Assembly: GCA_023228125.1 (NCBI GenBank)
Contig: JALOBT010000003.1
Location: forward strand, 51,401-115,400
Source of the DNA: Candidatus Cloacimonadota bacterium
Lineage (GTDB): Bacteria > Cloacimonadota > Cloacimonadia > Cloacimonadales > Cloacimonadaceae
Reading direction: 5' to 3'
DNA: 64,000 nucleotides
The translations under genes were made by a program, and so were the position numbers. Position 1 is the stretch's first letter; each line of letters starts with the position of its first letter. The notes under the pieces were generated by a model. That model was given only the letters and a program-made list of their open reading frames with translations, was not told where the DNA came from and did no database searches. Positions 8,113-16,949 of this stretch are shown here, one piece after another.

Positions 8113-9228
8113 ATGGAATATATTGATTTTAAAAACGAAGCCAACGATTTGATAGATAAGATAACAGAGATACTCAAGCTGATGGATCTGCAGCAGAAGA
8201 ATGACGAGGTAAAAAACCTGGAAACTGAGATGAATACACCTGGTTTTTGGAATGATCAGGATCAAGCCCGGAAAATCAGCAAAAATGTGGCACAGATCAG
8301 GGATGAGATAGCTCATATAGAGCACTTGGAAGCTACCAAAGACGAATTGGAGACTTATATCACCTTTTTGGATGAAGACTTCACCCAGGAATTGTTTGAG
8401 GAAGCTATACCAGCTTTGACCCGCATCAGTCAATTTGTGGAAAAAGCAGAAATAGAAGTTTTGCTGAATGAGAAATATGATCACAATGACGCTATCTTTA
8501 CCATTCATGCCGGAGCCGGAGGCACTGAAGCTCAGGATTGGGCTCAGATGCTGATGCGCATGTATATGCACTGGGCAGAAGATAGCGGTTATACTTTCAA
8601 TGTAATAGATAGCCTGGCCGGAGAAGAGGCAGGGATCAAAAGTGCGACCGTTGAGATTGCCGGAAATCTGGCTTTTGGTAAGCTTAAAAGCGAAATAGGC
8701 ATCCACAGGCTGGTGCGCATCAGTCCCTTCAATGCTCAGGGCAAACGTCAAACTTCATTTGCCTCTGTGTTTGTTTACCCGGAATTGGACGATGATATCG
8801 AAGTCGATATAGATACCAAAGACCTGAAAATAGATACCTACAGATCCAGCGGTGCAGGTGGACAACACGTGAATACCACGGATTCCGCGGTTCGCATCAC
8901 ACATCTGCCTACGAACATAGTGGTTAGCTGCCAGAATGAGCGTTCACAAATCCAGAACCGGGAAAAGGCCATGGCTATCCTCAAAAGCAGGTTGTATCAG
9001 CATTACGAGGAACTTCGGGAGCAGGAAAAGAAGAGCACTGAAGCCTCGAAAACCGAGATCGGCTGGGGAAATCAGATTCGCTCTTATGTATTTCAGCCCT
9101 ATCAACAGGTGAAAGATCTGCGGACAAATCATGTAATCGGTCAGGTGGATAAGGTGATGGATGGCGGGCTGGACCCCTTTATCTATGCCTGGCTCAAAAT
9201 GAGCGCAAAAACGAGGATGAATGGCTAA
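8113..9228 (+). CDS. prfB: Peptide chain release factor 2
   Basis: RF2 reads UGA and UAA stop codons and triggers peptide release on the ribosome. The 371-aa product carries the SPF stop-codon recognition tripeptide (RISPFNAQGKR), the catalytic GGQ (SSGAGGQHVNTTDSAVR) and the conserved GAGGTEAQDWA segment. The ATG at 8113 is preceded by AAGAAAGGAAAG and gives an N-terminus that aligns from its first residue with E. coli RF2. The frame also opens 13 codons earlier (8074), but that extension has no ribosome site. The reading frame is continuous: the +1 frameshift that autoregulates prfB in many bacteria is absent. Its last 8 bases overlap uppS. Confidence 0.96.
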   Translation: MEYIDFKNEANDLIDKITEILKLMDLQQKNDEVKNLETEMNTPGFWNDQDQARKISKNVAQIRDEIAHIEHLEATKDELETYITFLDEDFTQELFEEAIPALTRISQFVEKAEIEVLLNEKYDHNDAIFTIHAGAGGTEAQDWAQMLMRMYMHWAEDSGYTFNVIDSLAGEEAGIKSATVEIAGNLAFGKLKSEIGIHRLVRISPFNAQGKRQTSFASVFVYPELDDDIEVDIDTKDLKIDTYRSSGAGGQHVNTTDSAVRITHLPTNIVVSCQNERSQIQNREKAMAILKSRLYQHYEELREQEKKSTEASKTEIGWGNQIRSYVFQPYQQVKDLRTNHVIGQVDKVMDGGLDPFIYAWLKMSAKTRMNG

Positions 9229-9946
9229 GGACTATAAGAAACTCTTACCCAGCTTGGATATGAGCCGCCTGCCCCGCCATGTGGGCATCATTATGGATGG
9301 CAATGGACGCTGGGCAAAGCAGCACAGCCGTCCCCGTTTGTATGGACATCGGGAAGGGGCCAAATCCATCCGGCAAGTGGTGGAATTGGGAGTGGAGCTT
9401 GGCCTGAAGTATCTCACCTTTTACGCTTTTTCCACCGAAAATTGGAATCGCCCTGAAGATGAGGTAAAAGGCCTGCTAAAGCTACTCAAAGAAAAGCTGA
9501 TCAAGGAAATCCCAGAATTAAACGAGCAGAATATCTATGTGCAATTTATCGGTTCGGAGATCAATCTGGAAGCGGAATATCTGGCAGAAATCAGGGCTGT
9601 GGCGGCCAAGACTCATCAAAACACAGGTATGGTGGTCAATATTGCTTTTAACTATGGTGGTCGTCTGGAGATCATTGAAGCGATTAAAAAGCTCAAACCA
9701 GAGGATGTCAACTCTCTTGGGCCTGATAACTTTGGTCAGTATCTGTGGACCAAAGGGCAGCCGGATCCAGATCTAATCATCCGCAGCAGCGGAGAAAAGA
9801 GGCTCTCAAACTTTTTGCTCTGGCAATCTGCCTATTCGGAGATCTACATCACCGAAACTCTGTGGCCGGATTTTGGTAAGGTGGAGATGATCAAAGCTTT
9901 GCAAGATTATCAAAGCCGTAATCGTCGTTATGGAGGTCTTGGCTGA
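9221..9946 (+). CDS. uppS: Isoprenyl transferase (undecaprenyl diphosphate synthase)
   Basis: A cis-prenyltransferase that extends farnesyl diphosphate with isopentenyl units to make the C55 lipid carrier for cell wall and polysaccharide synthesis. The 241-aa protein is of normal length and shows HVGIIMDGNGRWAK with the catalytic Asp, RLYGHREGAKSIRQVVE, YAFSTENWNRP, and the C-terminal DLIIRSSGEKRLSNFLLWQSAYSE block. It overlaps prfB by 8 bases and cdsA by one base (TGATG), so the three genes form one coupled transcript; uppS-cdsA is a widespread pair. Confidence 0.96.
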   Translation: MAKDYKKLLPSLDMSRLPRHVGIIMDGNGRWAKQHSRPRLYGHREGAKSIRQVVELGVELGLKYLTFYAFSTENWNRPEDEVKGLLKLLKEKLIKEIPELNEQNIYVQFIGSEINLEAEYLAEIRAVAAKTHQNTGMVVNIAFNYGGRLEIIEAIKKLKPEDVNSLGPDNFGQYLWTKGQPDPDLIIRSSGEKRLSNFLLWQSAYSEIYITETLWPDFGKVEMIKALQDYQSRNRRYGGLG

Positions 9947-10751
9947 TGAAAGAGCTTGGTAAACGCATTATAGTCTCGGTTATCTTCATCCCAGTCTTGG
10001 TTTTGGCCTTGTATTTTGAGGGCTTGCCTTTATTCCTGATGTTTTTGATGGTCAGCATATTTGGAGCTCAAGAATATATCTATATGATGCGCAAGGCAGA
10101 GATCAAGATTCCCTGGCCTTGTTTGCGCTTTATCCGCTTTCATATAGTATGTGGGTATATTTCCCGGATCATGGGATGTGTATCATCTGGCTGGGGGTCT
10201 TTATAGCCCTGATCGAGCCTCTTGTAAATTGGCAAGAAAGAGAGAGTGTGCCTCGCTTGATGGCTATCGTCTTTGGCTTTGTTTACACAGCGATGATGCC
10301 TGCCATGATTGTGAATATAGCCAGGCAAGATCATCCCCAGAAAATTTTACTTGCCTTAATCCTGATGATCTGGATAGTGGATACGGTGGCTTACTTTGTT
10401 GGCATGCGCTTCGGCAAAAAGCGCAATATCACGCCGGTTAGCCCCAAAAAGAGTCGCGAAGGTTTTATTGCCGGAGGCCTTGCGCCGATCATAGTAGTGT
10501 TTATATTGTACGTGAGTGGATTCTCAAAGATTCCCATTCTGCACATGGTGCTTATTGGCATCGCAGCGGGTATCTTTGGCCAGTTAGGAGACCTCCTGGA
10601 ATCCATGCTTAAGAGGTTTTGCAAAGTGAAAGACAGCTCCCGTCTAATTCCGGGACATGGGGGTATGTTGGATAGAACGGATAGTATATTGCTGGCAGGG
10701 AGTTTCCTATATACCGCTTTGACGATATTGGGAAAAGCCTGGCTGCGTTAG
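9946..10751 (+). CDS. cdsA: Phosphatidate cytidylyltransferase, interrupted by an apparent frameshift
   Basis: CdsA makes CDP-diacylglycerol from CTP and phosphatidic acid in the inner membrane. The 3' part has the complete family signature SMLKRFCKVKDSSRLIPGHG followed by GMLDRTDS. The front (9946 to about 10112) and the remainder (from about 10113) lie in different frames. One extra C in the CCC run at 10111-10113 would restore a single ~268-aa product reading K-I-P-L-A-L-F-A-L-Y across the junction. As the enzyme is normally essential, a homopolymer sequencing or assembly error is the simplest explanation; a recent mutation with a second copy elsewhere is the alternative. The start overlaps the uppS stop. 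Confidence 0.85.
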
Positions 10752-10808
10752 TTTTGGATATTTGACAGAAACTAAGAAGAAACCCTACGTAATTTCATGG
10801 AGGAAATT

Positions 10809-12494
10809 ATGAAAAAAATGCTTATCTTAACCATTTGCCTTATCGCAGCTGTAGCTGTATGGGCACAAGGCCTCGAAACATTCGATAACTTTGGCTACGC
10901 CGAAACCAGCTATGCCGACGGAAGCTTTGTCGGTGATGGCGGAGTAACCTGGAACTATTTTCATGTAACCGGATCTGTATCTGGAGCCAACGATAACTCT
11001 ATCGATGGCAACGGTATGATACTTCGCCGTAGTGCTGTTCCCAGCAGAATAGTCTCTGCCTCTATCCCCAATGGCATTGGCAATTTCTCGGTTCAAATGC
11101 GTAAAGCTTACACCTCTGCTGGAGATCGCCAGCTTGCTCTTTATATCAATAATATCTGGGTGGCAGATTCTCAAATCTTTGGTGCAGCTCAGGGTGGAGA
11201 CGCCACAGTTCATGAATTCATCGTAAACGGTGTAAATGTTCCCGGTGATTTCACTATGGAAATCCGCAACATTCAAGGCGGCGAAACAAACCGTCAGGCA
11301 ACTATCGATAATATCACCTGGACTGCCTATGGCAGCGGCCAGCAATTTGTGGCAAATCCCACTTTCAATCCTCCCGCTGGACACTATGGATCTGCTCTGG
11401 ATGTAACAATCTCGACCACTACTGATGGTGCCAGCATTTATTATACTACTGACGGCAGCGAACCCAGCCAATCCTCTACCTTATTTACAGACCCCGTTAG
11501 CATCAATACTCCTACCACGCTCAAAGCCAGAGCTTTCGCTCCGGAATATGAGCCCAGTGCAGTAGTAATCGCAGAGTATGGCTTTTTTGTGAACGTCGGT
11601 AGCCTGAGCGAGCTGTGGATGCAAGCCGCAGATAATAGCACAGTATATCACATTCCGGGCAATGTAATCCTCACCTTCAAGCAAAATAACCGTAATCAGA
11701 AGTACGTGCAAGATGTTGGGGCGGGTATCCTTATAGAGGATCAGCCTGGTGTGATTACCACGAATTACCAGATCGGCGATGCCATCGCTGGCCTTACTGG
11801 CAAGCTTAACTACTACTTTGAAACCTTGCAGTTTCTGCCCACAGCCGATCCTGGTGCCCCCACTTCCAGTGGCAACCCTATCTCCATTCCTACTGTTACT
11901 ATAGCTCAGCTCAATGGCGACTTGGGTGTGAATCACTATCAGAGCCGTTTGGTCTATATAAACGATGTGAGCTTTGATAGTCCCAGCGGAAACTATGCTA
12001 CCAATCCTGCGCAAACCTATGCGATTTCAGACGCTACTGGAGCCATGGCTTTCCGTACCAGTTTCTACGATGTGGATTATATCGATACCCCGATGCATAC
12101 CGGTCAATTTAGCATCATCGGAATCATTGCCCACTTCCAAAGCACTGCCCAGATTACCCCGCGTATGCTGGCAGACTTTAACCCCGTCGTCTCAAACGAA
12201 GACCCCACCTTGTCACCAGCTCAAGTAAGCCTGATCGGGAACTATCCCAATCCTTTCAATCCCGATACTACCATCTTATTCCAGATGGGAAAGGCTGCTC
12301 CTGCTGATGTGACTATCTATAACCAAAAAGGTCAGATCGTGAAGAGCTTTGCAGTTCAAGCCAAGCAGGGAGTCAATACCCTGCATTGGAACGGCATGGA
12401 CAATGGCGAAAAAGCTGTATCCAGCGGCGTGTATTACTTCCGTCTAAAATCCGGAAGCTACAGCTCCACCAAGAAAATGGTCTTGATGAAGTAA
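10809..12494 (+). CDS. Secreted protein with chitobiase-C-like and OB-fold-like domains plus sorting domain
   Basis: A 561-aa exported protein. The signal peptide MKKMLILTICLIAAVAVWAQ is followed by a beta-rich N-terminal domain (to ~175), a chitobiase/beta-hexosaminidase C-terminal-like module (~178-250; IYYTTDGSEPSQSS is the hallmark), a region resembling the DUF5689/OB-fold nuclease-associated type (~255-465) and a terminal ~85-aa domain with NYPNPFNPDTTI and a KMVLMK ending. The ATG at 10809 is preferred over the in-frame ATG at 10797 because GGAGGA lies between them. No catalytic residues were recognised; binding of surface or substrate polymers is the likely role. A TTGACA box lies at 10762, without a good -10. 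Confidence 0.85.
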   Translation: MKKMLILTICLIAAVAVWAQGLETFDNFGYAETSYADGSFVGDGGVTWNYFHVTGSVSGANDNSIDGNGMILRRSAVPSRIVSASIPNGIGNFSVQMRKAYTSAGDRQLALYINNIWVADSQIFGAAQGGDATVHEFIVNGVNVPGDFTMEIRNIQGGETNRQATIDNITWTAYGSGQQFVANPTFNPPAGHYGSALDVTISTTTDGASIYYTTDGSEPSQSSTLFTDPVSINTPTTLKARAFAPEYEPSAVVIAEYGFFVNVGSLSELWMQAADNSTVYHIPGNVILTFKQNNRNQKYVQDVGAGILIEDQPGVITTNYQIGDAIAGLTGKLNYYFETLQFLPTADPGAPTSSGNPISIPTVTIAQLNGDLGVNHYQSRLVYINDVSFDSPSGNYATNPAQTYAISDATGAMAFRTSFYDVDYIDTPMHTGQFSIIGIIAHFQSTAQITPRMLADFNPVVSNEDPTLSPAQVSLIGNYPNPFNPDTTILFQMGKAAPADVTIYNQKGQIVKSFAVQAKQGVNTLHWNGMDNGEKAVSSGVYYFRLKSGSYSSTKKMVLMK

Positions 12495-12495
12495 T

Positions 12496-13404
12496 TTGAA
12501 ACTCAAGAGTCACCTGTATAGCCTGATTGCGATAGGTATATGGTCCTCTCTGGAACTCGCTGGCAAGCTTTTGGGAGAAGGGATATCGCCTTTTGCCATC
12601 ACAGCCTGGCGCTTTCTGATCGGAGGTGCCTGTCTCGCACCATTTGCCGTACGGGGATGGACTCGAAATAAGATAAAATTAAGCGTAAGCAGCATACTGA
12701 AGCTCGGCCTTTTGGGAATCCTGAATGTCGTGATCAGTATGCTGCTTTTACAATGGGCTATCTACTATGGGAAAGCATCACTGGTGGCGGTAATAGTGAG
12801 TATGAATCCCCTGTTTGTGAGCCTCTTTGCTATGGTCTTGCTAAAGGAAAAGCTCAGCAGATTTCAGGTCTATAGCCTTTTTGTGGGGCTGATCGGGCTT
12901 ATTATCATCATCCTGGGCGAAAAACAGCTTTATCAACATAGCTTTAACCATCTACCCCTGGGCATTGTATTTGCCATTTTGGCGGCTATCACCTTTGCCT
13001 TATATACGGTGCTTACCAAATGGGCGGTGAGCCAATATGGCAATCTCATTACAAATTCAGCGTCCTTCCTGATTGGAGGCATAGTGCTCAGCGGCATCAA
13101 TCTTACGATTGGCAAGAGCATGAGCTTTGCTATGACCTGGCACAATATCAGCCTGATACTTTATCTGGGAGTGATCATTACCGGGCTGGCATACATCCTT
13201 TATTTTGAAGCGATGAAGCAGCTTAGTGCCGCCAGAGCTTCTTTTTACTTCTTTCTGAAACCGGCCCTGGCCACACTATTGGCAAAGTTCTTTTTGGGGG
13301 AGCAGCTCAGCGCAATGCAGATTTCAGGCATAGTGCTGATCATGATGGCACTGAGCAGAAGGTTCTGGATCGGCCTTTATGAGCGAAATAAACTTAAAGC
13401 GTAA
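12496..13404 (+). CDS. EamA/DMT-family transporter
   Basis: A 302-aa drug/metabolite transporter-superfamily protein with about ten hydrophobic helices arranged as two EamA repeats (~5-140 and ~150-295). Diagnostic patches include WRFLIGGACLAPFA in repeat 1 and YFEAMKQLSAARASFYFFLKP followed by GEQL in repeat 2. It starts at a TTG one base after the preceding stop codon, with only a weak ribosome site, and runs 26 bases into the flippase gene. Substrate unknown; EamA proteins export amino acids, nucleotides or sugar derivatives, and its position suggests an envelope-related solute. Confidence 0.85.
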   Translation: MKLKSHLYSLIAIGIWSSLELAGKLLGEGISPFAITAWRFLIGGACLAPFAVRGWTRNKIKLSVSSILKLGLLGILNVVISMLLLQWAIYYGKASLVAVIVSMNPLFVSLFAMVLLKEKLSRFQVYSLFVGLIGLIIIILGEKQLYQHSFNHLPLGIVFAILAAITFALYTVLTKWAVSQYGNLITNSASFLIGGIVLSGINLTIGKSMSFAMTWHNISLILYLGVIITGLAYILYFEAMKQLSAARASFYFFLKPALATLLAKFFLGEQLSAMQISGIVLIMMALSRRFWIGLYERNKLKA

Positions 13405-14698
13405 TATCGCCTTTACCACCGGATCCCAGGCCATCACAATGTTGGCCTCTTTTGTGGCGAATTGGTATCTGGCCCGCTTTTTGGGGCCAGAACTCAGGGG
13501 ACAATACGTATATCTGTTTACCGTGAATTCCGTGGTCTGGCTGCTGCTGGATCTGGGTGTATCAAAATCCCTGATGTATTCCTTGCAGCGCGATAAGGCG
13601 GATCCTTCTGCTTTGTACAGCCTGTCTCTGGTCTTCTTTGGGATCAGCATGATAGTCTCGATAGTGGTGTTTCAGCTTTTCTCCAGCCGGATCTTGGGGG
13701 AGAATCAATATGCACCTTTGATTATCCTGGCTTTGAGTGTATATATTGCGATGTTTCAACTCTATAACCGCCAGAAGGTTATGTCCATAGGGATGAACAA
13801 TATCAAGGACTACTCGCTGCTGCTTACCTTGCCTTCTGTGGTCTTTGTGCTGCTTTTACTGCCTCTGTTCTGGCTTTTTCCGACTCACCTGCGCATGCAG
13901 GGCAGTTATCTGCTCAATGTCTGTGTAATGATAGCTATCAGCCTTGTCTTTCACCGGCGCATTGTGCGCAAGATAGATTTTCATTTCACTTGGAATTTTC
14001 CCCTGGTCAAGCGTTCGTACTCTCTGGGATTCAAAGCCTTTCTTAGTGAGTATATGGCTATCATGATGACCCGGGCTGATGTCTTGATCCTGAAGCGTTT
14101 GGGCAGCTTTGCCCAGCTCGGAGTATATACTTTGGCGATCAATTTCATTGATATCATCAATGTGACGAGCAATATGATCGGCGTGGTCTTGCTCAATAAG
14201 TTTGCTGCGCTCAATGATGACAGGGCCTCTCTAGCCATACTGCGCAAGATATTCCTGCTGATGATAGCCTTTAACCTGTTCTGCATCACGGGGATGCTGC
14301 TCTTTGGGCACTTCATCATCTCTTTTATGTACACAGCGGAATACATCGGTGCTTACAAGGCTTTTATCTATCTCATTCCGGCCATCTTTGGGCTTACCTT
14401 GGGCTCGCTTTTCAATACCTTTTTATGGAGTAAGGGCTTTCCCATTTTTACTATCATCGCGCCAGCGGTGGGGGCACTGATCAAGGTGATTATGAGCTAT
14501 ATCATGATCCCAAAATACGGCTATCTCGGAGCGGCGATGTCTTCATCAATCGTGTATGTGCTCTGGCTGGCTATGCTCATGACCTGGTACTTTTGCACCC
14601 ATCGGGAACAAAAAGTGACCGATCTTATCATCCGCAAAAGTGATATCCAGGATATGAGGCTCATGCTGGGTTCTTTGTTTGCAAAATTGCGGGCTTAA
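13379..14698 (+). CDS. Polysaccharide flippase (Wzx/MATE-like, MOP superfamily)
   Basis: A 439-aa polytopic membrane protein with roughly 12-14 transmembrane helices. The opening NIAFTTGSQAITMLASFVAN and the WYLARFLGPELRGQY segment are typical of oligosaccharide flippases that move undecaprenyl-linked repeat units across the inner membrane. It begins 26 bases inside the transporter gene and is followed 2 bases later by a glycosyltransferase, so it belongs to a surface-glycan assembly operon. No Wzy polymerase was seen in the window; the ligase or polymerase may be elsewhere. Confidence 0.87.
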   Translation: MSEINLKRNIAFTTGSQAITMLASFVANWYLARFLGPELRGQYVYLFTVNSVVWLLLDLGVSKSLMYSLQRDKADPSALYSLSLVFFGISMIVSIVVFQLFSSRILGENQYAPLIILALSVYIAMFQLYNRQKVMSIGMNNIKDYSLLLTLPSVVFVLLLLPLFWLFPTHLRMQGSYLLNVCVMIAISLVFHRRIVRKIDFHFTWNFPLVKRSYSLGFKAFLSEYMAIMMTRADVLILKRLGSFAQLGVYTLAINFIDIINVTSNMIGVVLLNKFAALNDDRASLAILRKIFLLMIAFNLFCITGMLLFGHFIISFMYTAEYIGAYKAFIYLIPAIFGLTLGSLFNTFLWSKGFPIFTIIAPAVGALIKVIMSYIMIPKYGYLGAAMSSSIVYVLWLAMLMTWYFCTHREQKVTDLIIRKSDIQDMRLMLGSLFAKLRA

Positions 14699-14700
14699 GC

Positions 14701-16938
14701 ATGCGAGTGGTCTTGATCAATAGTATCTTCCCGAATCCAGTGGAGCCCAATAAGGGTAATTTCATCCTCAAAAACTTAGAGTTTTATCCGGCAAATATAG
14801 AGCTGGAAGTAATCGCTCCCGTGCCACTGGGCTTAGGACTCAGACGAGGCAAAAAGGTAAAACTGCCCCTTAAACGCAGGCTGGTTCTCGGCTCACGTGA
14901 GCTTACTATCCACCATCCCCGTTTTGTGCTGCTACCGCGAAATCTGCTAAGGCCCATAGTCTCCTACATCGAATATCTATGCGTGCTGCCTTTGCTCAAA
15001 AGGCTGATGCGACAGGGAAAGATAGATTTACTGCATGCCAATTTTGCTATGCCAGATGGGATAGCTACGAGGATGCTGGCCCAAAAGCTGGACATCCCCT
15101 ATATCATCACCGAACATTTGGGTTCACTGAAAGATCTCCTGGCCAATAAAAGACTAAGAAGCCTTCTGCTAAACGCTTATCGTGATGCCTATAAGGTGAT
15201 CGCGGTATCAGAGAATACCCGTAAGATTATTCTTGAGGGGAATCCTGCGCTAAGCAATCTCAGAGTAATTCCCAATGGTATTGATCTCAAGCTCTTTAAG
15301 CTTTCGATATCGCCCTCAGCAAGCATCCACAAGCTTATCTACGTTGGGAATCTGGTGGAGCAAAAAGGGGTGCAGGTCTTGCTGAAGGCCATCATGCTCA
15401 TAGCAGATCCTGGCCTTAAGCTTAGCATCGTAGGTGAAGGGCAATACTCTGCGAAACTAAAGAGTCTATGCTGCGAATATGGCCTTGAAGCCCAAGTGGA
15501 ATTTATGGGGGAGAAGACTCCTTCAGAAGTGGCTCAGTTGCTGGCAAATCATCACGCTCTGGTGCATCCCAGCTTTATCGAAAGTTTTGGCATCGTGGTG
15601 CTGGAAGCTTTGGCGGTAGGAATCCCGGTGCTGGCCACATATAACGGTGGTAGCGAGCATATTCTAAAGCCAGAGCTGGGAGTATTGGTAGCTCCTCGCG
15701 ATGCCAAGGCTTTGGCGGAAGGCATCAGAGAGCTAAGACAAAATCATTATGATCCCCAGCTTTTACGAGATTATGTGGTAGAGAATTACTCCCTTGAGAA
15801 TGTGGTGGCACAGACTCTAACAGAATATCCTAAACACAAACGCGACAAGTGCATCTGCCACCTCAGCTCTGTGCATGTAAGGACAGATGTAAGAGTGTTT
15901 TACAAACAGTGCCTCAGCCTTATCGAAGCGGGCTACAAGGTGCATCTCGTGGTAGCTGATAAAGGCCGGCACGAGCGAAAATCTGGCGTAATCATCCACG
16001 ATATCGGTGATTTTGTTAGCCGGAAAAAGCGCTTTTTCCTGGCTCCCTGGAGAATCCTGCGCAGAGCAAGATACATCCCTGCAGATGCTTACCAGATTCA
16101 TGATCCAGAGCTGATTCCCATGGCAATTTTGCTCAAACGCCTTAGTGGCAAGCCTGTAGTTTATGACATTCACGAATGCTATCCAGAGATGTTTTTACAC
16201 AAGGAATACCTCTCGCCGCTGGCAGGCAAGCTGCTTTCTTTCCTGATTCGCAGGCTGGAGAGCTGGGCGGTAAGGACCTTGGATGCTTCTATCGCTGCCA
16301 CGGAGCACATTGCGGAGCAATTCAGCTCTGTCCCCATCGTGCATAACTATCCGATATTGGCAGAGTGGACTAATGTCTCATCTGATCCCAGCCGTTACCA
16401 CAGCCGCAATATCTGCTATATCGGAAACATCACCAGAGAGCGAGGGATAGGGCAGATAATCAAAGCCATTGAAAACGTGGATTGCAGATTTCATCTGGCC
16501 GGAAATTATGAGCCCAAAGAATTTCGTGATGAACTGGCTGCCCTGGCTGGATTCAGCAAAGTTATCGAATATGGCTATGTAAACCGCCAGCAAGCGGCAG
16601 ATATCTTTTCAGAGTGCGCTCTGGGTGTGGTGCTGTTTGACCGCAGCCCAAATCATTTGCATTCGCTATCCACCAAAATGTTTGAATACATGGCAGCAGC
16701 TCTGCCGATCCTGGTTTCAGATTTGCCCGCAAACAGGAAATTACTTGACAAAGCAGTAGCTGGACTATATATAGACTCCAGTGATGTATCGTTAATTCAA
16801 GATGTCCTGAATAAACTGCTTTCAGAGCCTGAAAAACTCGCTCAAATGGGTGCTGAAGGCAAGAGATTGGTAACTCAAGAGCTTTCTTGGGAGAGCGAAA
16901 AAGCAAGATATCTAAAGCTTTATGAAGAACTTTTATAG
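14701..16938 (+). CDS. Bifunctional protein with two tandem GT4-type glycosyltransferase domains
   Basis: A 745-aa protein made of two GT-B glycosyltransferases. Domain 1 (~1-375) has the N-terminal NKGNFILKNLE, IPNGIDLKLF, the GNLVEQKGVQVLLKA hinge and the E-x7-E donor motif ESFGIVVLE (E294, E302). Domain 2 (~381-745) starts anew with an N-terminal Rossmann half (HLSSVHVRTDVRVFYKQCL), includes YDIHECYPEMF and ends with LSTKMFEYMAAALPILVS. The frame is open throughout and no internal restart is obvious, so one polypeptide probably adds two successive sugars. It sits between the flippase and another GT4 gene. Confidence 0.88.
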   Translation: MRVVLINSIFPNPVEPNKGNFILKNLEFYPANIELEVIAPVPLGLGLRRGKKVKLPLKRRLVLGSRELTIHHPRFVLLPRNLLRPIVSYIEYLCVLPLLKRLMRQGKIDLLHANFAMPDGIATRMLAQKLDIPYIITEHLGSLKDLLANKRLRSLLLNAYRDAYKVIAVSENTRKIILEGNPALSNLRVIPNGIDLKLFKLSISPSASIHKLIYVGNLVEQKGVQVLLKAIMLIADPGLKLSIVGEGQYSAKLKSLCCEYGLEAQVEFMGEKTPSEVAQLLANHHALVHPSFIESFGIVVLEALAVGIPVLATYNGGSEHILKPELGVLVAPRDAKALAEGIRELRQNHYDPQLLRDYVVENYSLENVVAQTLTEYPKHKRDKCICHLSSVHVRTDVRVFYKQCLSLIEAGYKVHLVVADKGRHERKSGVIIHDIGDFVSRKKRFFLAPWRILRRARYIPADAYQIHDPELIPMAILLKRLSGKPVVYDIHECYPEMFLHKEYLSPLAGKLLSFLIRRLESWAVRTLDASIAATEHIAEQFSSVPIVHNYPILAEWTNVSSDPSRYHSRNICYIGNITRERGIGQIIKAIENVDCRFHLAGNYEPKEFRDELAALAGFSKVIEYGYVNRQQAADIFSECALGVVLFDRSPNHLHSLSTKMFEYMAAALPILVSDLPANRKLLDKAVAGLYIDSSDVSLIQDVLNKLLSEPEKLAQMGAEGKRLVTQELSWESEKARYLKLYEELL

Positions 16939-16949
16939 GTGGTAAGTAC

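Noticed and set aside
10081..10140. Programmed -1 frameshift in cdsA
   Set aside because: No slippery heptamer or following pseudoknot is evident at the junction; a single missing C explains the break more simply.
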